Assembly (NCBI GenBank): GCA_963922205.1
Contig: CAWUHX010000148.1
Location: 806,001 to 870,000, forward strand
Reading direction: 5' to 3'
Source: Romanomermis culicivorax
Lineage: Eukaryota; Nematoda; Enoplea; Mermithida; Mermithidae
DNA length: 64,000 nt
Part shown: positions 1-13,496 of the stretch, in pieces
How the letters are laid out: each line of letters opens with the position of its first letter
Position numbering within the stretch: position 1 is the stretch's first letter
Program-made: the position numbers and the translations under genes
The notes under the pieces: generated by a model
Databases searched by the model: none
What the model was told of the DNA's origin: nothing
The model's input: the letters and a program-made list of their open reading frames with translations, nothing else

Positions 1-177
1 AAAGCTAGAAACACTAATGTGTGTCCCATTTGCCGTACTCAATGGACAATTTACAAGAAAAAGTACAAAAAAGACTGGGCGTGCTGTGATAGGTGGATAT
101 GTGGTAACTGTTTAGCTGATGATTTTGATCCCACTGGTAATTTTATTTGTCAAGTTTGTGTTACTCATAACAATTAA
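1..177 (+). CDS. C-terminal end of a zinc-finger protein, probably a DNA-transposon transposase (5' truncated by window edge)
   Basis: Frame 1 is open from the first base to a TAA at 175-177 and gives 58 residues. They are cysteine-rich: CPIC near the start, then WACCDRWICGNC, then FICQVC close to the end, a spacing like a PHD or RING-type zinc-binding module. Several animal transposases of the pogo/Tigger and related groups carry such a finger after the DDE catalytic domain. The DNA just downstream is full of copies of one short motif, as in transposon subterminal regions, which favours a transposase over a host gene. The catalytic domain would lie outside the window, so the family call is an inference. 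A host PHD-finger protein is the alternative. Confidence 0.5.
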   Translation, partial: KARNTNVCPICRTQWTIYKKKYKKDWACCDRWICGNCLADDFDPTGNFICQVCVTHNN

Positions 178-262
178 TCTTCCTTTAAATTTGGTTAATA
201 TCATGTATTTTGATCATGAAAATGCACATTTTTCATTGTTTTAGTGTACCTCATATTTTTGT

Positions 263-893
263 GTGTCGACCAATGTTACCCACCCATTGGCGGGTAACAT
301 TGGTCGACACGTTAATTTTTTTTCGTTAATAAATTTTGAATGATAGATATTTTTATTTTCATTCATATTGATATTTTCACGTACCTCTTAACTTGCTGTA
401 TTTGAATAACACAATATTTTTCACGTCAGGCACTTTTTTAGGTCAATTGACCAAAGTTACCCACCATAGGGACAGCTGGGAGCAGATTTACGAAAAATTT
501 TTTGCTGTTGATGATATTCATCATTTTCGGCTGAAATTTTGTGATAATAAAGGTCGATAGCTATGTTACCTCATATCCAAAATTTGTTTTGTTACGTTCT
601 GTCTGTGGTTAGATATAACGATTTTACTTGTCGAAAAAGTAACTTGAACAGAAATTATAATGGCGACCAAAGTTGACCACCATGGTGGGTAACATTGGTC
701 AAAAAGTGAGCTCTTTTCAACGATCAATGGTAGCTTAAATCTGCATGCTACTTATGAATTGATGTGTTTAATCGATTTGTCTGACATTTTTGACATATGA
801 GTTCCATGAAACATTTTTACGAATTCCCCATGTATAACAAGTTATATGTTGGAGAAGTCGAATTCACTCGATTTTGACCAAAGTTACCCCACT
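263..893. repeat. Subterminal motif cluster GACCAAWGTTACCCACC (six copies, two hairpins)
   Basis: The 17-bp motif GACCAAWGTTACCCACC occurs near 267-283, inverted around 291-307, direct at 449-465, degenerate direct at 665-681, inverted at 684-700, and direct at 876-892. The first pair forms a perfect 19-bp stem (263-281 with 292-310) with a 10-base loop. The 665-700 pair forms a second, imperfect palindrome. It lies directly 3' of the zinc-finger ORF. Clustered direct and inverted motifs of this size are typical of subterminal transposase-binding sites; that role is inferred. Confidence 0.6.
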
Positions 894-1372
894 TTACCTT
901 ACATTAAAACGATTCCTCAAACGAAAAATGCAATGAACGTCAAAAAATGATGAAATTAAAGCAAAATAAAACGCAATTAAAACAGAATTAAAATGCTGCG
1001 CAAGGTCAAAAAGTCTGTGGTAGCACTAATATTTGATCTATATACTAAAATTTTGTAGTTTTAATTTAAAAACACTACCGTTTCTGCTTGAGACGATGTT
1101 TTCAGGTAACTTATTCCAAAGTGGTACAGTTCTATTAACGAAAAAATATTTTTTTATGTCAGTTCTCGGGATATCTATAAGAAAAAACTGTGCAAGAAAG
1201 TAGTTCACGACGACTCTAAACGAATGGAATGCTGACAAAATTTAAATAACTGTAGAATTGTTTAGGAAGTTCAAATTGATTCAATTTTCGACTACGAATA
1301 TGAATCATTTATATAAGAAAAAAATCGAAAATTTTGTACATTTTCGGTCGAAATATTGTAAGTACCATTACC

Positions 1373-1488
1373 AACATACCTGTAAGAGGTCCGACCAGTT
1401 GGGGGGGGGGGGGGGAAATGATTTTGGGTACAGGGTTGGCCAAGTTGGGGGGGGGTGCCCCCCCCCCCAAGTATAGGTATGACTAGAA
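1373..1488. mobile_element. Short G-tract element with CATACCT termini (MITE-like)
   Basis: The segment starts CATACCTGTAAGAGGTCCG, runs into a pure G tract, and ends with a C tract followed by a sequence whose complement begins CATACCTATACTTGGGG. The two ends are therefore imperfect terminal inverted repeats. A relative with the same CATACCTGTAAGA start interrupts the hexosaminidase fragment at 25,031-25,222. There is no coding capacity, and G-tract lengths may be unreliable. Confidence 0.5.
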
Positions 1489-1544
1489 AGATCTTTTCTA
1501 ATCCCGCATTAGAATTATAATATGAAAAATTATAAATTAATTGA

Positions 1545-1615
1545 AACCCGACGCGAAGCGCCGGAAAATTTTCATTTCTTTCCATTTTAGAACGCATAAA
1601 AATGCATCTCCGGAC
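1545..1615 (+). repeat. Dispersed repeat headed by a GCGCGAAGCGC-type hairpin
   Basis: Contains CGACGCGAAGCGCCGGAAAA followed by AT-rich DNA with 'AACGCATAAAAATGCATCTCC'-like text. Related copies with the same hairpin head lie at about 3,575-3,598 (inverted), 13,970-14,035 and 14,331-14,400. Diverged copies start near 9,858, 13,855 and 17,410. The head CCGGCGCGAAGCGCCGG is a perfect stem with a GAA loop in the best copy. Confidence 0.5.
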
Positions 1616-1989
1616 AGAAAACCCTATCACCTAATCAAAAGATCAGTCAGGTCTCAAGTTGCACTGTGCAACTTGGCAGGAAAAATTTGGTTACTGTGTG
1701 CAAAAAAACCCTGCAAGTGCGCCTCATGGATTCTACAGTAGTTTGATACATTATGAGAAGATTATACAAGCTTTTTCAACTTGCCAGTGAGATTGAAGAG
1801 AAAACAAACACATAACTGGTTTGGATTCATCAATCCTCTCACGAGACACAATTTCCAACGCCAAACCACAAGAAAAAAATTTACAACAATTTCTATTATT
1901 TCATCGAAAAAAGGTAAAATTAACGAATCGGTAAATAAAGTCGAAAAGTTCCACCTTGACTCTGTAAAACTGTACGTTAGAATATTTTT

Positions 1990-4900
1990 TTAAATTTGAT
2001 TTTGGTCCATCGTTTCATCGTCGTCAAGATCAATAACGACAGATTTATGTAATTCGGCTAAGCATTGGGCCAATGTCGTCGAACTTTCTAAGCGACTGAA
2101 CGCCAGCCAACACAAAATAGATTCATATTTCAACAAAACTTTACGAGCTCGCGAAGACTTTCGTGCTAAATTTCGTAAAATTAGGCAACTGGCCAGCCGT
2201 ATGCTTTTTGTTACAGGGCCTTCATTCTCATCCTTGAAAAAATCAATAATGTGCTAATTTTTCATACAGTATACCCAAGCAGAGTGCAGGAGACTTCATG
2301 AACGATAAATTTTTGCACCGACTTTTATAACATTTTTCATAAGCTGATCAGGAAGTTGTAATTATCAATGACATTATAGAACTCATGATAGGGTGCAAAA
2401 TCTGATCGATTCAAAGCATTTTTGGCATATTAATCAGCAGTAAGTTACATTATTTCCGCTAATGATCGAAGAAACGGAAATTTAATAGGAAAAAAACTAT
2501 GGATTTGTCTAAAACATAAATTCGATTGGAAAAGGATCTCGAGCCTTTCGATTTTGAACTCATCTCAATAGAAATCTGCTGAAATTTACCGTAACGTCTT
2601 TTTGTAAATGAGTAAAAGCGTGCCGACGAATAGCGGCGGCAGCCGCATCTGCTGGGTATCCCGGGTGTGAAGGTGGTGCCTGAAATTCTGGGATTTTCGA
2701 CATTCCGTTGAACATAATCTCGTGACGTCGTAAAGCAGATAACTTTAGTGCCCTTTCGTTGCAATGGACGTCCTGGAGAAAAATGTATTTATACCGATTA
2801 GTTTGGAACAGGATGCGTAACTGGGCTTGACCACATAACGTATGTGATATTTAATTAATCTTTTAAATCTTAATTCAGCAATGCTTGGGTAAATAAAATT
2901 GGGTAAGTTGAGTCATCTAAACACACAAAACTGCAAAAAGCTTCGCTTACTTGTACATGAGCCATCAGTGACCATTTCTTCCGCGGAAATTTGTCACATC
3001 TAGCCCATTTGCATAGATATCGCGCATACGTATCAATAGGCAAATGTTCTTTAGACACGTGGTACACAACTTGACCAATCGCATCGAAGAGCCTGAACAA
3101 ATGCATAGTGAGAGCTTGGAGGTCAAAACTGCAAAAATTCACAAAATAAGCTTTTTAATCGGAGTAAAATCAATTTTTTATACTCCTCGAAAGTTAAAGT
3201 TTAGATTCTAAACTTTAGAACCTACAAACGCTTCTGAATGTCTGTATAATGTATACGATTACCATATAAAGGATGACACGGATACCCGGATGGATCCGCG
3301 GAGATCCACTCTATTTCCTAAATCCGAATCCGATGAAAGTTGTCTAGATCCAGTGGTAAGACTTTAAATGTGAACTTCGATTAATTTTGTTTATAAAAAA
3401 CAGTTCACATCATAAGTCTTGATCTGTTATTGACTTTACAGATGTCATTTTACTTCTTGAACAGAATAACAGTCCTAAGCATGCTTTTCTCTGCCTAGTG
3501 CACTTTGTTGACTGTTGGAAAAATTCTTGATGAAAAGGTGCATTTGGATGCGATTTAGAAAGTCAAAGTCTCAATTTTTTCCGGCGCTTCGCGACGACAT
3601 GAGCCATTATCTATGATCAGTGCAATTAGCTAAAAGATGGCCAAAAAGAAGTGTACAGCTTTAAGTTATGCCTGATTGTTTCTGAGTCTACTATGTCTCA
3701 CCTGGTATTAAAGTGAGTAAAGCTCGAAACTTTTTGAAAAAGTAGTGAATGATGGAGTTTTCCTACTCCGATGAAAATAAAATAATGCATTTTTCTCACA
3801 ATATTCTTTAACTTAACACCAATTTTCCGACTGAAAATACGGGGCGAAAGAATTAATTTTTTTTATTTATTTACATGTATTTGGAACAAAAAACGTGTTC
3901 AATACAGAATTTTTGCGGTCATTTCTGCATGGTGCGGATAGGAGCTCGTAAAGAAATAATAGTCTAGAGATTTTGAGCTCTCGCTTCTCATTTCAATGAT
4001 TATCGTAATAATAATTGAACTGTTTAGGAATATGAATTTATACAACTCGATTTTGAAAAAATTAAACATATATTCATTTACATTACGTTATACACAGGAT
4101 CCCGATCTGGATCCGACGATTGCAGTTTTCTAAATCCGGATACGATGAGGCAATTTTTTAAAGATCCGGATTCGATTTAGTCAAAAAAGTGGACCGTCCC
4201 ATTCCTAATATACGCCAACAGAGCTTACTTTTCGCAATTTTCCCATTCGCAGGCGTATTTCAAAACGTAGACGGTCGTGGTCGTCGAAAATCCCGTCGTT
4301 ACAGTTGTCGGCGCCGGCGAAATCATAGAGGTAGATGAGACCTGAAACGTCGCTTGATTTGGAATCGGCGAGGACGGCAAAATGGTGGAACATGGCAAAT
4401 TTTGTGCCGAAGATGCGTAAAACGCCTGACTAGCGGGCAATACCGACGACGAACACGCGGCCGTAGTCGTCGACTGACCAGGCGGCTCGACAGACATCGG
4501 CAAGGGTGATCTGAAAAAAAGTTACATATTGATGTTACATTGAAGTCACGCCTACCCGTGGAAGTAAAGTTAATGATTATCATAGGTACATGCACATGGA
4601 GGGTAAGGTACATGCACATAGAGGGGTAAGCACTCCTGTCTGAGACTCTGGACATCCCCTGGCCCGAAAAAAATCGTCAAACGCCCCCTCTGAACTTTTT
4701 CCAAGACAGCTTTTACGAGTAAGTTGTTCAAACATCACTTTTCAGATATAACATATCGACAAAGATAGAAGCACTTTGAGAAAAACGCTTAGAAGTGAAG
4801 TTTAAAATAAAAATGTCGATAGTCGATATGTTTGAGTTTGGGTACCTGATTTCAGTTAGGATTTCGTTACTGACAAAAATTTTGAAAATTTGCAAAAACG

Positions 4901-7900
4901 TTGAGTAACCGCTGGAAATTTGATTTCTTCTAACCGAGGTCAACGAGACAAAAAGTTGATTGTTTACTTTATCACGTGTCAATAATTTTGTTTAGGAGTC
5001 ATTCTACAGTGAGCTGCATATCACGTAAACTTCGTCAGGATCTGTACCTAAACTATAAAACGAATTTTTACTTGAATCCTTTTTTTGGGTATTTTCGTTT
5101 TGCGATCGGTCCGGAATTTACAGCAAGCGGCGGAATTACGGAATCTATGACTTCGTCGATAACCGTTTTAATTGAGGAATGTATGAAAGGAAGGTCACTG
5201 GCAGCCGAATCGGTGGAATTTTTACGTTTTTTTCCGCGAGATTTCGGTTCAACGGACTGAAGAAGAGAAGATTGTATCAAACAACATCAGATTCTACTGT
5301 GCAGCGGGAGATGACACCTAAAACATTACAATTTTTTGGAAAGAGGACAATTACTAGATTCCACAAAAACGCATGACCGAAAATTCTATTTTGTACTAGA
5401 TGTTTTCGCACTAGATTACCATCATTTTCTGAAAAATAAGTAGTCGCATATTGAGTCGATTTACAACATGAAAATAAAAAGATGTTTTATCACTAAGTGT
5501 AAAAATCCCGATAAAAAATCTAATATTCTAGACTTACTCCCGGAAGCGGTGAGTCGACAGACGACGAGTTACTAGTTGACAATGGACTAACGTGTCCACT
5601 AGTACTATTGCTATTTGTGGCTAAATTTTCCGAGCAAATATTATTACTCGACATTTGAAGCCGTTTTCTAGCATGGTGAGCGTTTTTGATCCTCATAGGC
5701 GAGGCTACGATCAATTGACTGTTTATTCGCACGAAATCTACAGTATCACCAATCGTATCTTTAACCTGGGGCTTCATTCGCGACCTTCTTAAAGTATGAA
5801 CTGTTTTTTAGCGCGACGCTAATAAAACATTATAAAAAAAAATTTTGGTCATTGTCAAAAAATAAGTTTACAATAACACTTTTCTCAATAATGCTTAATA
5901 CAATCACTAATAACTTGATCACTATTGTAAAAAGAAATAAACTACTGTACGCTAATAAAATTTTTTCGTGCTAATGGAGTCAAACTGTCATTAGCGGCAC
6001 TGCTAATGGGCGTGCCGCTAAAAAAAACACTGGTCATCTATATTAATTTCAGTAGCATTGCCACATTGCCACAAAAATAGAGTTCAGTTGGAGTGAGGGT
6101 AGGGAATGGGTAGCTGCAAAGATGGAATTCAATGAACAGTGAACTCTGCTCGGAAAAATGTGAAAACACTCGTAATCCATCACTGACACCCACTTGAGAA
6201 GTGTAGTTGCTTACGATTTACTTGTATTTGGGCTCTAGAAAAGTACTTTTGGACTAAATAATTTAGTCTTATTCGATTTGCGGCTTACAGGGGGATCGGC
6301 GGCAATTATATTTCCGATAAACTAAAAATCTATTAATCCGAGCAAAAAACTGGCAACCAACATCCAAAAACCAGGCTATCAATAGGAAAATTAGATCTTT
6401 TAACTACTTCTGCTGCCACTGATCAGCACTGGTGGGGATTCTATTCAGACTACCCCATAGGGAGGGGTATGAAGGGGTATTACACCTACTCAACGTCCTA
6501 AAAAATTATCACTAGTCGCCTAATTTTGAGAAAAAATGATATGTTTAGTGGACATCTAGCTACACTAACCCCGCAAATTTTCAACCTTACCCCTATCTGG
6601 GAAATCTTACCTTGGGGACCTCTGGTTCTATTCCATGAGATTAAATCAACAATTATTCGAAAGTAAAAAAATTACCAAATACGAACGACAGAACAGTCGA
6701 AAATAATAGATTTCCTGCAGAGGATCCCTAGGTCAGATTTTTCAGGTAGGGGTAAAGTTGAAAATTTGCGGGAGTAGCCTAGCTAAATGGCCACTAAACA
6801 CGTCATTTTGTCCCAAAATTAATTAACCTCTCATACCCCTCCCTATGGGACAGTCTGATCTGATTAAAATGTATACACAAAATAGCTATATTAGCTTGCG
6901 CGAAAGTTTGACTTTGAATGTCATCGATTTAGACCGAAAATTCAAAAATGTTCTGAAAGAATGGGAGAATGGGAACATTTTAGCCACCATAGATCAGAGC
7001 ATTTTGTATGACTGTGAAAATTTTGATCGGCTGGATAAGTACGACAAGTTTCTTCGAACATACTTTCTCAGTAGCGATTTCGGCTGCATAATGTCGTCCA
7101 TCGTCGAAGAGACGATGCTGTTCGTCAAATATTCCTGGATATTTTCCTTAAATGTAATCGATATTTTACAATGTGCGAGCATAATTTTCAACAGTGAAAT
7201 GGATGTTGCTGAGAATCATTAAGTAGGTCCGTTCACAATTCACACAAACAACAATTTCATTCAATGCTGAAAATTTGTCTCCAAGAATGTCTTGAACAAA
7301 ATCACTTCTAAATTTTGCGGTTGACACGAGTCACGACCTTAGGGAGTGGATCTGATTTCTATTATATAGATTTTTAGTATTAGGTAGAGGTCCCAAAATC
7401 AGATTTTTCAGGTAGGGGTAAAGTTGAAAATTTGCAACGGCAATGTAGCTGAATGTCAAGTAAACACTTCACTTTGTCTCAAAATTAAACAACCAGTGAT
7501 CAATTTTAGAGACCTTAGGTAGGGGTAATACCCCCTCATACCCCTCTCTATGCGGCAGTCTGGTATTGAGCTGACGTTTTATCATGACCGAAAGCCAGGA
7601 TTCGTAAAACTCGGAATGTCAAGTTTTACAAAGCCATACTTCTCAACGTGAGATTAGAGATTACTACAGCAAACTAATCATTTATCGTTAGGGTATTTTT
7701 CTTCTAGAGTGTAAAAGCGGAACGCATATGCAATCACATATAGACAATAGGATCAACTGAGTGAAAATAGGTACCAGATGAGCCAGTTCCCAGCACTAGA
7801 TGAAAGTCAACGTCAGTCAGGGCTAATTCAATTGAATGACTGGCTAATAGTACACAAAATTGAATATTATCTTCAACAGTTCAATGCTGTTTTTTCTGTT

Positions 7901-10900
7901 ACGCTCTAAAAGTGTGTTGACTCTGCATCGCGTCTATTCTTTATCAGATACGTAAATCTACTGACATCCGGATTCCCACCATAATACGGTTTCGGCAACT
8001 ACGAAAACGATTTAAGAACCAAAGAGCTTCCTGGCTAACTGCAGGTGTCAAATGAACAGATAGTTTGACCAGAGTGTAATGCAGTTTCTTCTGGAAAACG
8101 ATAAACTCCTCATAGTTAGTAGCATCACTGTTTTTTTTGTACTCGGCCCGTTTGTACTGGTACCGACGACGGTCTAAAATTTGTTAGTACTTCATTGGTT
8201 ACACTGTAATTAATATATCAAATTGAATTTTCATACCAGAAAATTGTTTGTACTGGTAAAAACAAGGCCCAAATTTTTGTTTGTACTCAAGCCAAAAAGT
8301 CTGTAAAGTACAAAAAAAATGTGAGTAGCATACATGTTAATCAGGGGAAAGTGCCATACATAATAACTCCTCGCAGAAATCGTTGACCATATGGCCGGCT
8401 ATATGGTGATCCCTTTCAAGACCTGCTAATCCTATGACTAGCCATATGGTAGTCATAGAAACCCCCTATTTTAGGTCGGAAAAACCTGAAAAATGTCAAT
8501 TTTTTTAATGAAAAATGGTCCTTTTTGAATTAAAAAAAACGGTCGAAACTGTCCGTTTTTTTCGACGTTTCGCGTCATAAATATATTTTGTAAGATTTTT
8601 TAAGCAAAAATAACTTTTATAAGCGTTTTCGAACTTTTTTAGCAAAAATTTGAATTTTTTTTCAAGGATCTCCCAAAAGTTTTGGGGAATCGATTATCCT
8701 CAGCCCCGAAAAAGTCGTTAGAGCCCCCAGACATCAGGACTCCGTTACATTCTTAAAAATGTAATCGTTTTATCCACTATAATACCCAAACTCATTCTGA
8801 TCTATCAATCAATGCTGTATCGTAGCTGAAAGAACATGAAAAGAAATATAATCATCTAGGAAATCTCTCTACGAATGATACATGAAGTATAAATGATACC
8901 AATGGCTACACGTTACGATGTCTACCTTGGCACGGGCTAAAATATCTGCCAAGGCACGGAGGCCTAATTTTTAGAGCTAAGATGAGTAAAAAAATGCATA
9001 TTGACACAAAAGCTTTATCGATAGGTCATCGAGAACTTATTACCTGCAAATTTTTGAAAGAATTAAGTATAGTATTCAACGAATAAGTTATCGAAATTTT
9101 GCAAGCAAGCCCTAGCTTCAAAACGCAGATTCCGTTTTTGTTTTCAGAATTAAGAAAACATTCCGAAAAATCAGAATCATAGGAGAAGTGAGAAGATAGA
9201 AATAGAGGAAACACACAAGACAAATAGGTTAAGCAGACAGCCCCCTAGGGAGGGGTATGAGCTGGATATTACCCCTGCCTAAAGTTCTAAAAATTGATCA
9301 GTGGGTGCCTAATTTTGAGACAAAATAAAGTGTTTAATGGACAGTTAGTTAAAGTACCCCTGCAAATTTTCAACTTTACCGTTACCTAGTGATCGACCAG
9401 AGGTCCAATTTTACCTCAGGGCGGAGCCGGATGTATAATAAAATATAGCGTTACAAATGTGGTACCTGAACTTGAACTTCATCAACATTTTATTTTCTCA
9501 ACTATACAATTCATTTCCAGACGAACTGAGTTCATCATCACTATTTTCACACTGACTGCTACTGCTGTCAGCTTCATTCCTTGAGTTAATAGGAGGATAG
9601 TTGGTTGAAGAACATGGCAAGGTGAAGGAATTGACGAATTGAATTTTTCAAAAAAATGAGTCGAGTAAAAAATTTTAATCTTCGCCAAACATCAAGATAA
9701 AAAAGATAAAATATTGAAGATTACCAATTAAAACATGAGATAATTCGTTTAGGAAGATGAAATCTATTATAGATTAAGTCAGAAGTGAAGATAGACATGC
9801 TAAAAGCCTGAGCTAACGCTAAGTTATACATAATAATGATTATCAAAGTTATAATCGGCCAGAATCACCGGAAAATTTTGAGATAATGACCGTCAAAAAT
9901 GTAACAAAATGCATCTTTTCTGTATCCCCATCCCCAAATTTTCTTCCTCAAATGAGGAAAGAGCCCAAAGTTTTTTCTTTTCCGAATTTTTTCCCCCCAA
10001 AAGCACGATTTGGGGAAAAAATAGTGCCTGTTACAACAATATAATAGTGAATATAGGGAAAAAGCAAATTGAATGTATAATTTAACGTTAAATTTGAACG
10101 AATTCATAGTTTTTGACTAGACATTTCAAAGTCTTAAAATAAGAAAAATAATTGATTTTAAAAGTCCAGAATCAGTGGCTGGTACATTATAGAAGAGTAT
10201 ATGTGATCATGAATAAAAAAACATGACAAAATTCTGCACCAGTGCAGAAATCACAAAAAAAAGTCTGCACGAAGCCTTAAAACTCTGAACTGTGCAGAAA
10301 AAAACACTGCAGTAAAACAAATATGTGATTAATCATTTATTATATCAGAATGAACCTGATAAAAACCTTCGGCCTCCGGCCACTTTTGAGAGTACCTCCG
10401 GTCCGGAGGCCAGAGGTCAGAAAATAGGCCGGATTTGCCGGTCGATCACTACCCCTACCTGAAAAATCTGACTTTGGGGACCTCTGACATTAAGTATTGT
10501 GAAATTGTAGAAAGAGAATAATTCAGAGCCAGGAAATTGAAAACGAACATATAGGGAATGGAAATGATACGAGAAAACTAGTTCAAATTTTGAAGTCATT
10601 ACTTGCGATTTTTCCAGATTTTCTTTTACCCTTTCCATGCTCGGGTCCGGAGAATAACAAGATCCATTTTGGCTGTCGTCTCGGCTATTTTCCGTGCTAG
10701 AGTCGATGGTCGGTTGACCATTGCCGTTATTTTTACTATGATCGGTTGCCGGAGGAGCGGACGCGCTGGTCGAAGCTGGAGGCGATACAAATGACGACAG
10801 AACAGGCGGCGAATCGACTTTACCGCTGTTCGGACTAACAAAAATTTTGTTTTGTTGAGGCGGCGTCGGTTTCACGATGCCGTTAGGTAGCGACGATAAA

Positions 10901-13458
10901 GGCGGCGATTTACACGGTGAATCACCCAAAGAATTTTGGCCGTTGAGGACGGGCATACCAGAATCACCGGTTGGCGAAAACGGCTGATCGTTGCGCGAAA
11001 GGACGGGTCTGGCCTCACTAGACCTGTTAAAACCAGCATAAATTGTGTTGCATGGAAAATTTTAAGCTCATCATCATAGCGTACACAGTATTATGAACTA
11101 TGATAGTGAAAATTCGAACATGACCAGCACTCAATATTATCTAAATGAATCAATAAAATATATTAGTTAGTTAACTCTATAAATGATAATCATAGGTGGG
11201 AAGATTTTGGAGTAACCGCTTTTAAAATAAAACGTGTTCAAGTTTGCGTGATTTGATTTTTAACGTTAAAGAATTGCCAAAGCATGCGTGGAAAATGTGC
11301 TGGAAAATGAGCAAGAAAATTGAAAGACAGCCGCTATACGAACACATTACTTCCAGCATAATTACTTTATACGAAAACAGCGAAATTTGTACGAATCACG
11401 AGATTCAAATTTAGCTAAAAAAGGTCATCGATTTGACCTTAGGGTAATAAACCAAAAAATGGACCTCTGGTTGATGAAATTAAAATTGAAATCTATTGAA
11501 ATATTTGATTATTTTTGATTTTCCAGCACAATAATAACATTATCTTGACAATTATATAAAATTGGTCATTAATTGAGTGGAATGAATAATGACCGAGTGA
11601 ACAGACATTGAAGATGAGCATTCGTGCGAAAAGTAATGTTCATAATACATACTATACACTTTGAGAGAATAAAAGGATTTTCGAACAAAAAGGCCCATAA
11701 ATATATTTTTGATTGAAAAGTACATATGTAACTTTCCAGAAAATTCCTAAAAACAAAAGCTTCAAGGAATAGAACAAGAAGGTACTAATAAACAGCTGAA
11801 ACACTTGTGAAAAAATTAAAAGCAGGAAACAAGTGATAAAGAACACTAGAATTAACAATTCACGAGTTTCTGAGGCAGGAAAATTTGACTCACGATTTTG
11901 CTTCTTCGTTGTTCGTGTTATCGTTTCGTCTCTCCGACAATAAACTAATCAGTTTCGAATTCAATGAATTGTGCGTCGGTGTTGGTGCTTTTCGTTCCAG
12001 AATTTGTTGCGTCAACGGATGTTGCATAGTGACGGAATTTGCGTTATTGATCGAACAATTGCTATTTTGATTTTGCGAATCTTGATCATCGTGATTTGTA
12101 TTTATATCCGACGAAATCTGCTTCACATTTGTCGAAGAGGGCGTAAACCTTATACCGTTGATTTGCATTATCGGAGATTTACTATCGTGGCACGTACTGT
12201 TTAGCTGTTTTAGGTGACACGCTGGGAATGTAAGCCTTTGAAAAGATGAAAAAAATCAAATAATATAGCGGAAGATTGGTCAAATCAGCTTGACAAAGGT
12301 CCCTCATATTTCAGTCTATAGAGAGGGGTACGAGGGAGCATTAACCTACCCAAGGTTCAAACAACCTATTCATGGGTGGCAAATGGTTTTGTTACCTACA
12401 AGCTTTGACCTTTATCCTTGTTTGAAAATCTGACGTCGGAGACATCTGGGGCCGGTTTCTTACTCATTTTTTTAACTAACATCTAGCTTGTATACGATCC
12501 GGTTTTCTTACATGCTAGAAACGTTAAGAAAGGTTAGAGATAGACGGTTCTTAGTTAATGTGACCATATTGGATTTTTGAGTGAAATCAAGTTTTCAAGT
12601 AACTGAGAAACCGGACCCTGGTAAACAGAAAACTGTAACGAAGGAAAAATAAGATGAACTTACTACCAGAGGTAGAGAGAAGTGAAGTTGATAGCTCAAG
12701 TGCGTATGTACCTTATTAGATTGGCGAATGTGTTGACGGAGACGGGCATGCGACCGTTGATACCGTTGATGGACTGGGCAATATCTTGAACGTAAGCCGC
12801 ATACAGAGCTGCACGGGTTACTGTAGAAGTTGGATCCGCAGAACAATTCTGTTTTAACCTACGTAAAGGAATTTCAAGTGCGAGCGCAAATCTGGCGGAA
12901 GATGACAGGTAGAGAAAAGTCATTCTGCCACGAAGTGTTTGATATTAAGAAACTTGTGAAGATTACAACAATACGTATGAAAATGTGTGTGTAATATGGG
13001 GTTAGGAACTTTGCATACCACTCGGGGTTTCGTTCAGATTGATAGTTTCATACCTACCAATCGTTTTTATCGTTTTTGAGCTATTCCAATTTAGTCGGAT
13101 TCACAGCTCCAAAACATTGCATCAAATAATGAAACTAATGAAAAGCTTTATTACAATGAAAATAAATTACCAAGGATCACTGGGAATCACGAATCCCAAT
13201 TCTTTGGCACTAAGCAGTGGGCTATGGGCATAATGGATGTATGATTCAAATCAGTACCGTACCCAGGATTCGTCCAAGGAGGGGGCGGATTTTCAAAAAA
13301 TTTTTAAAAATATAATTTTACGTAGCGTACTAAAATGAGTATTAAGAACAAATGAGTTTCGTCAAAAGATTCATTCAAAAATATCGAACAAAATACCAAA
13401 TTCAAATCAGAAAATCAATTTGAAGTCCTAAAATTTAACCAAATGAAGAATTTTATAC

Positions 13459-13496
<38 letters not shown>

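Noticed and set aside
1292..1630. 112-codon minus ORF and 72-codon + ORF across G tracts
   Set aside because: They depend on poly-G/poly-C runs in a small repeat element (Gly/Pro runs) and have no protein character.
4323..4655. 110-codon minus ORF with many Arg codons
   Set aside because: It is a shadow of the ARID2 exon at 4,229-4,510 in another frame.
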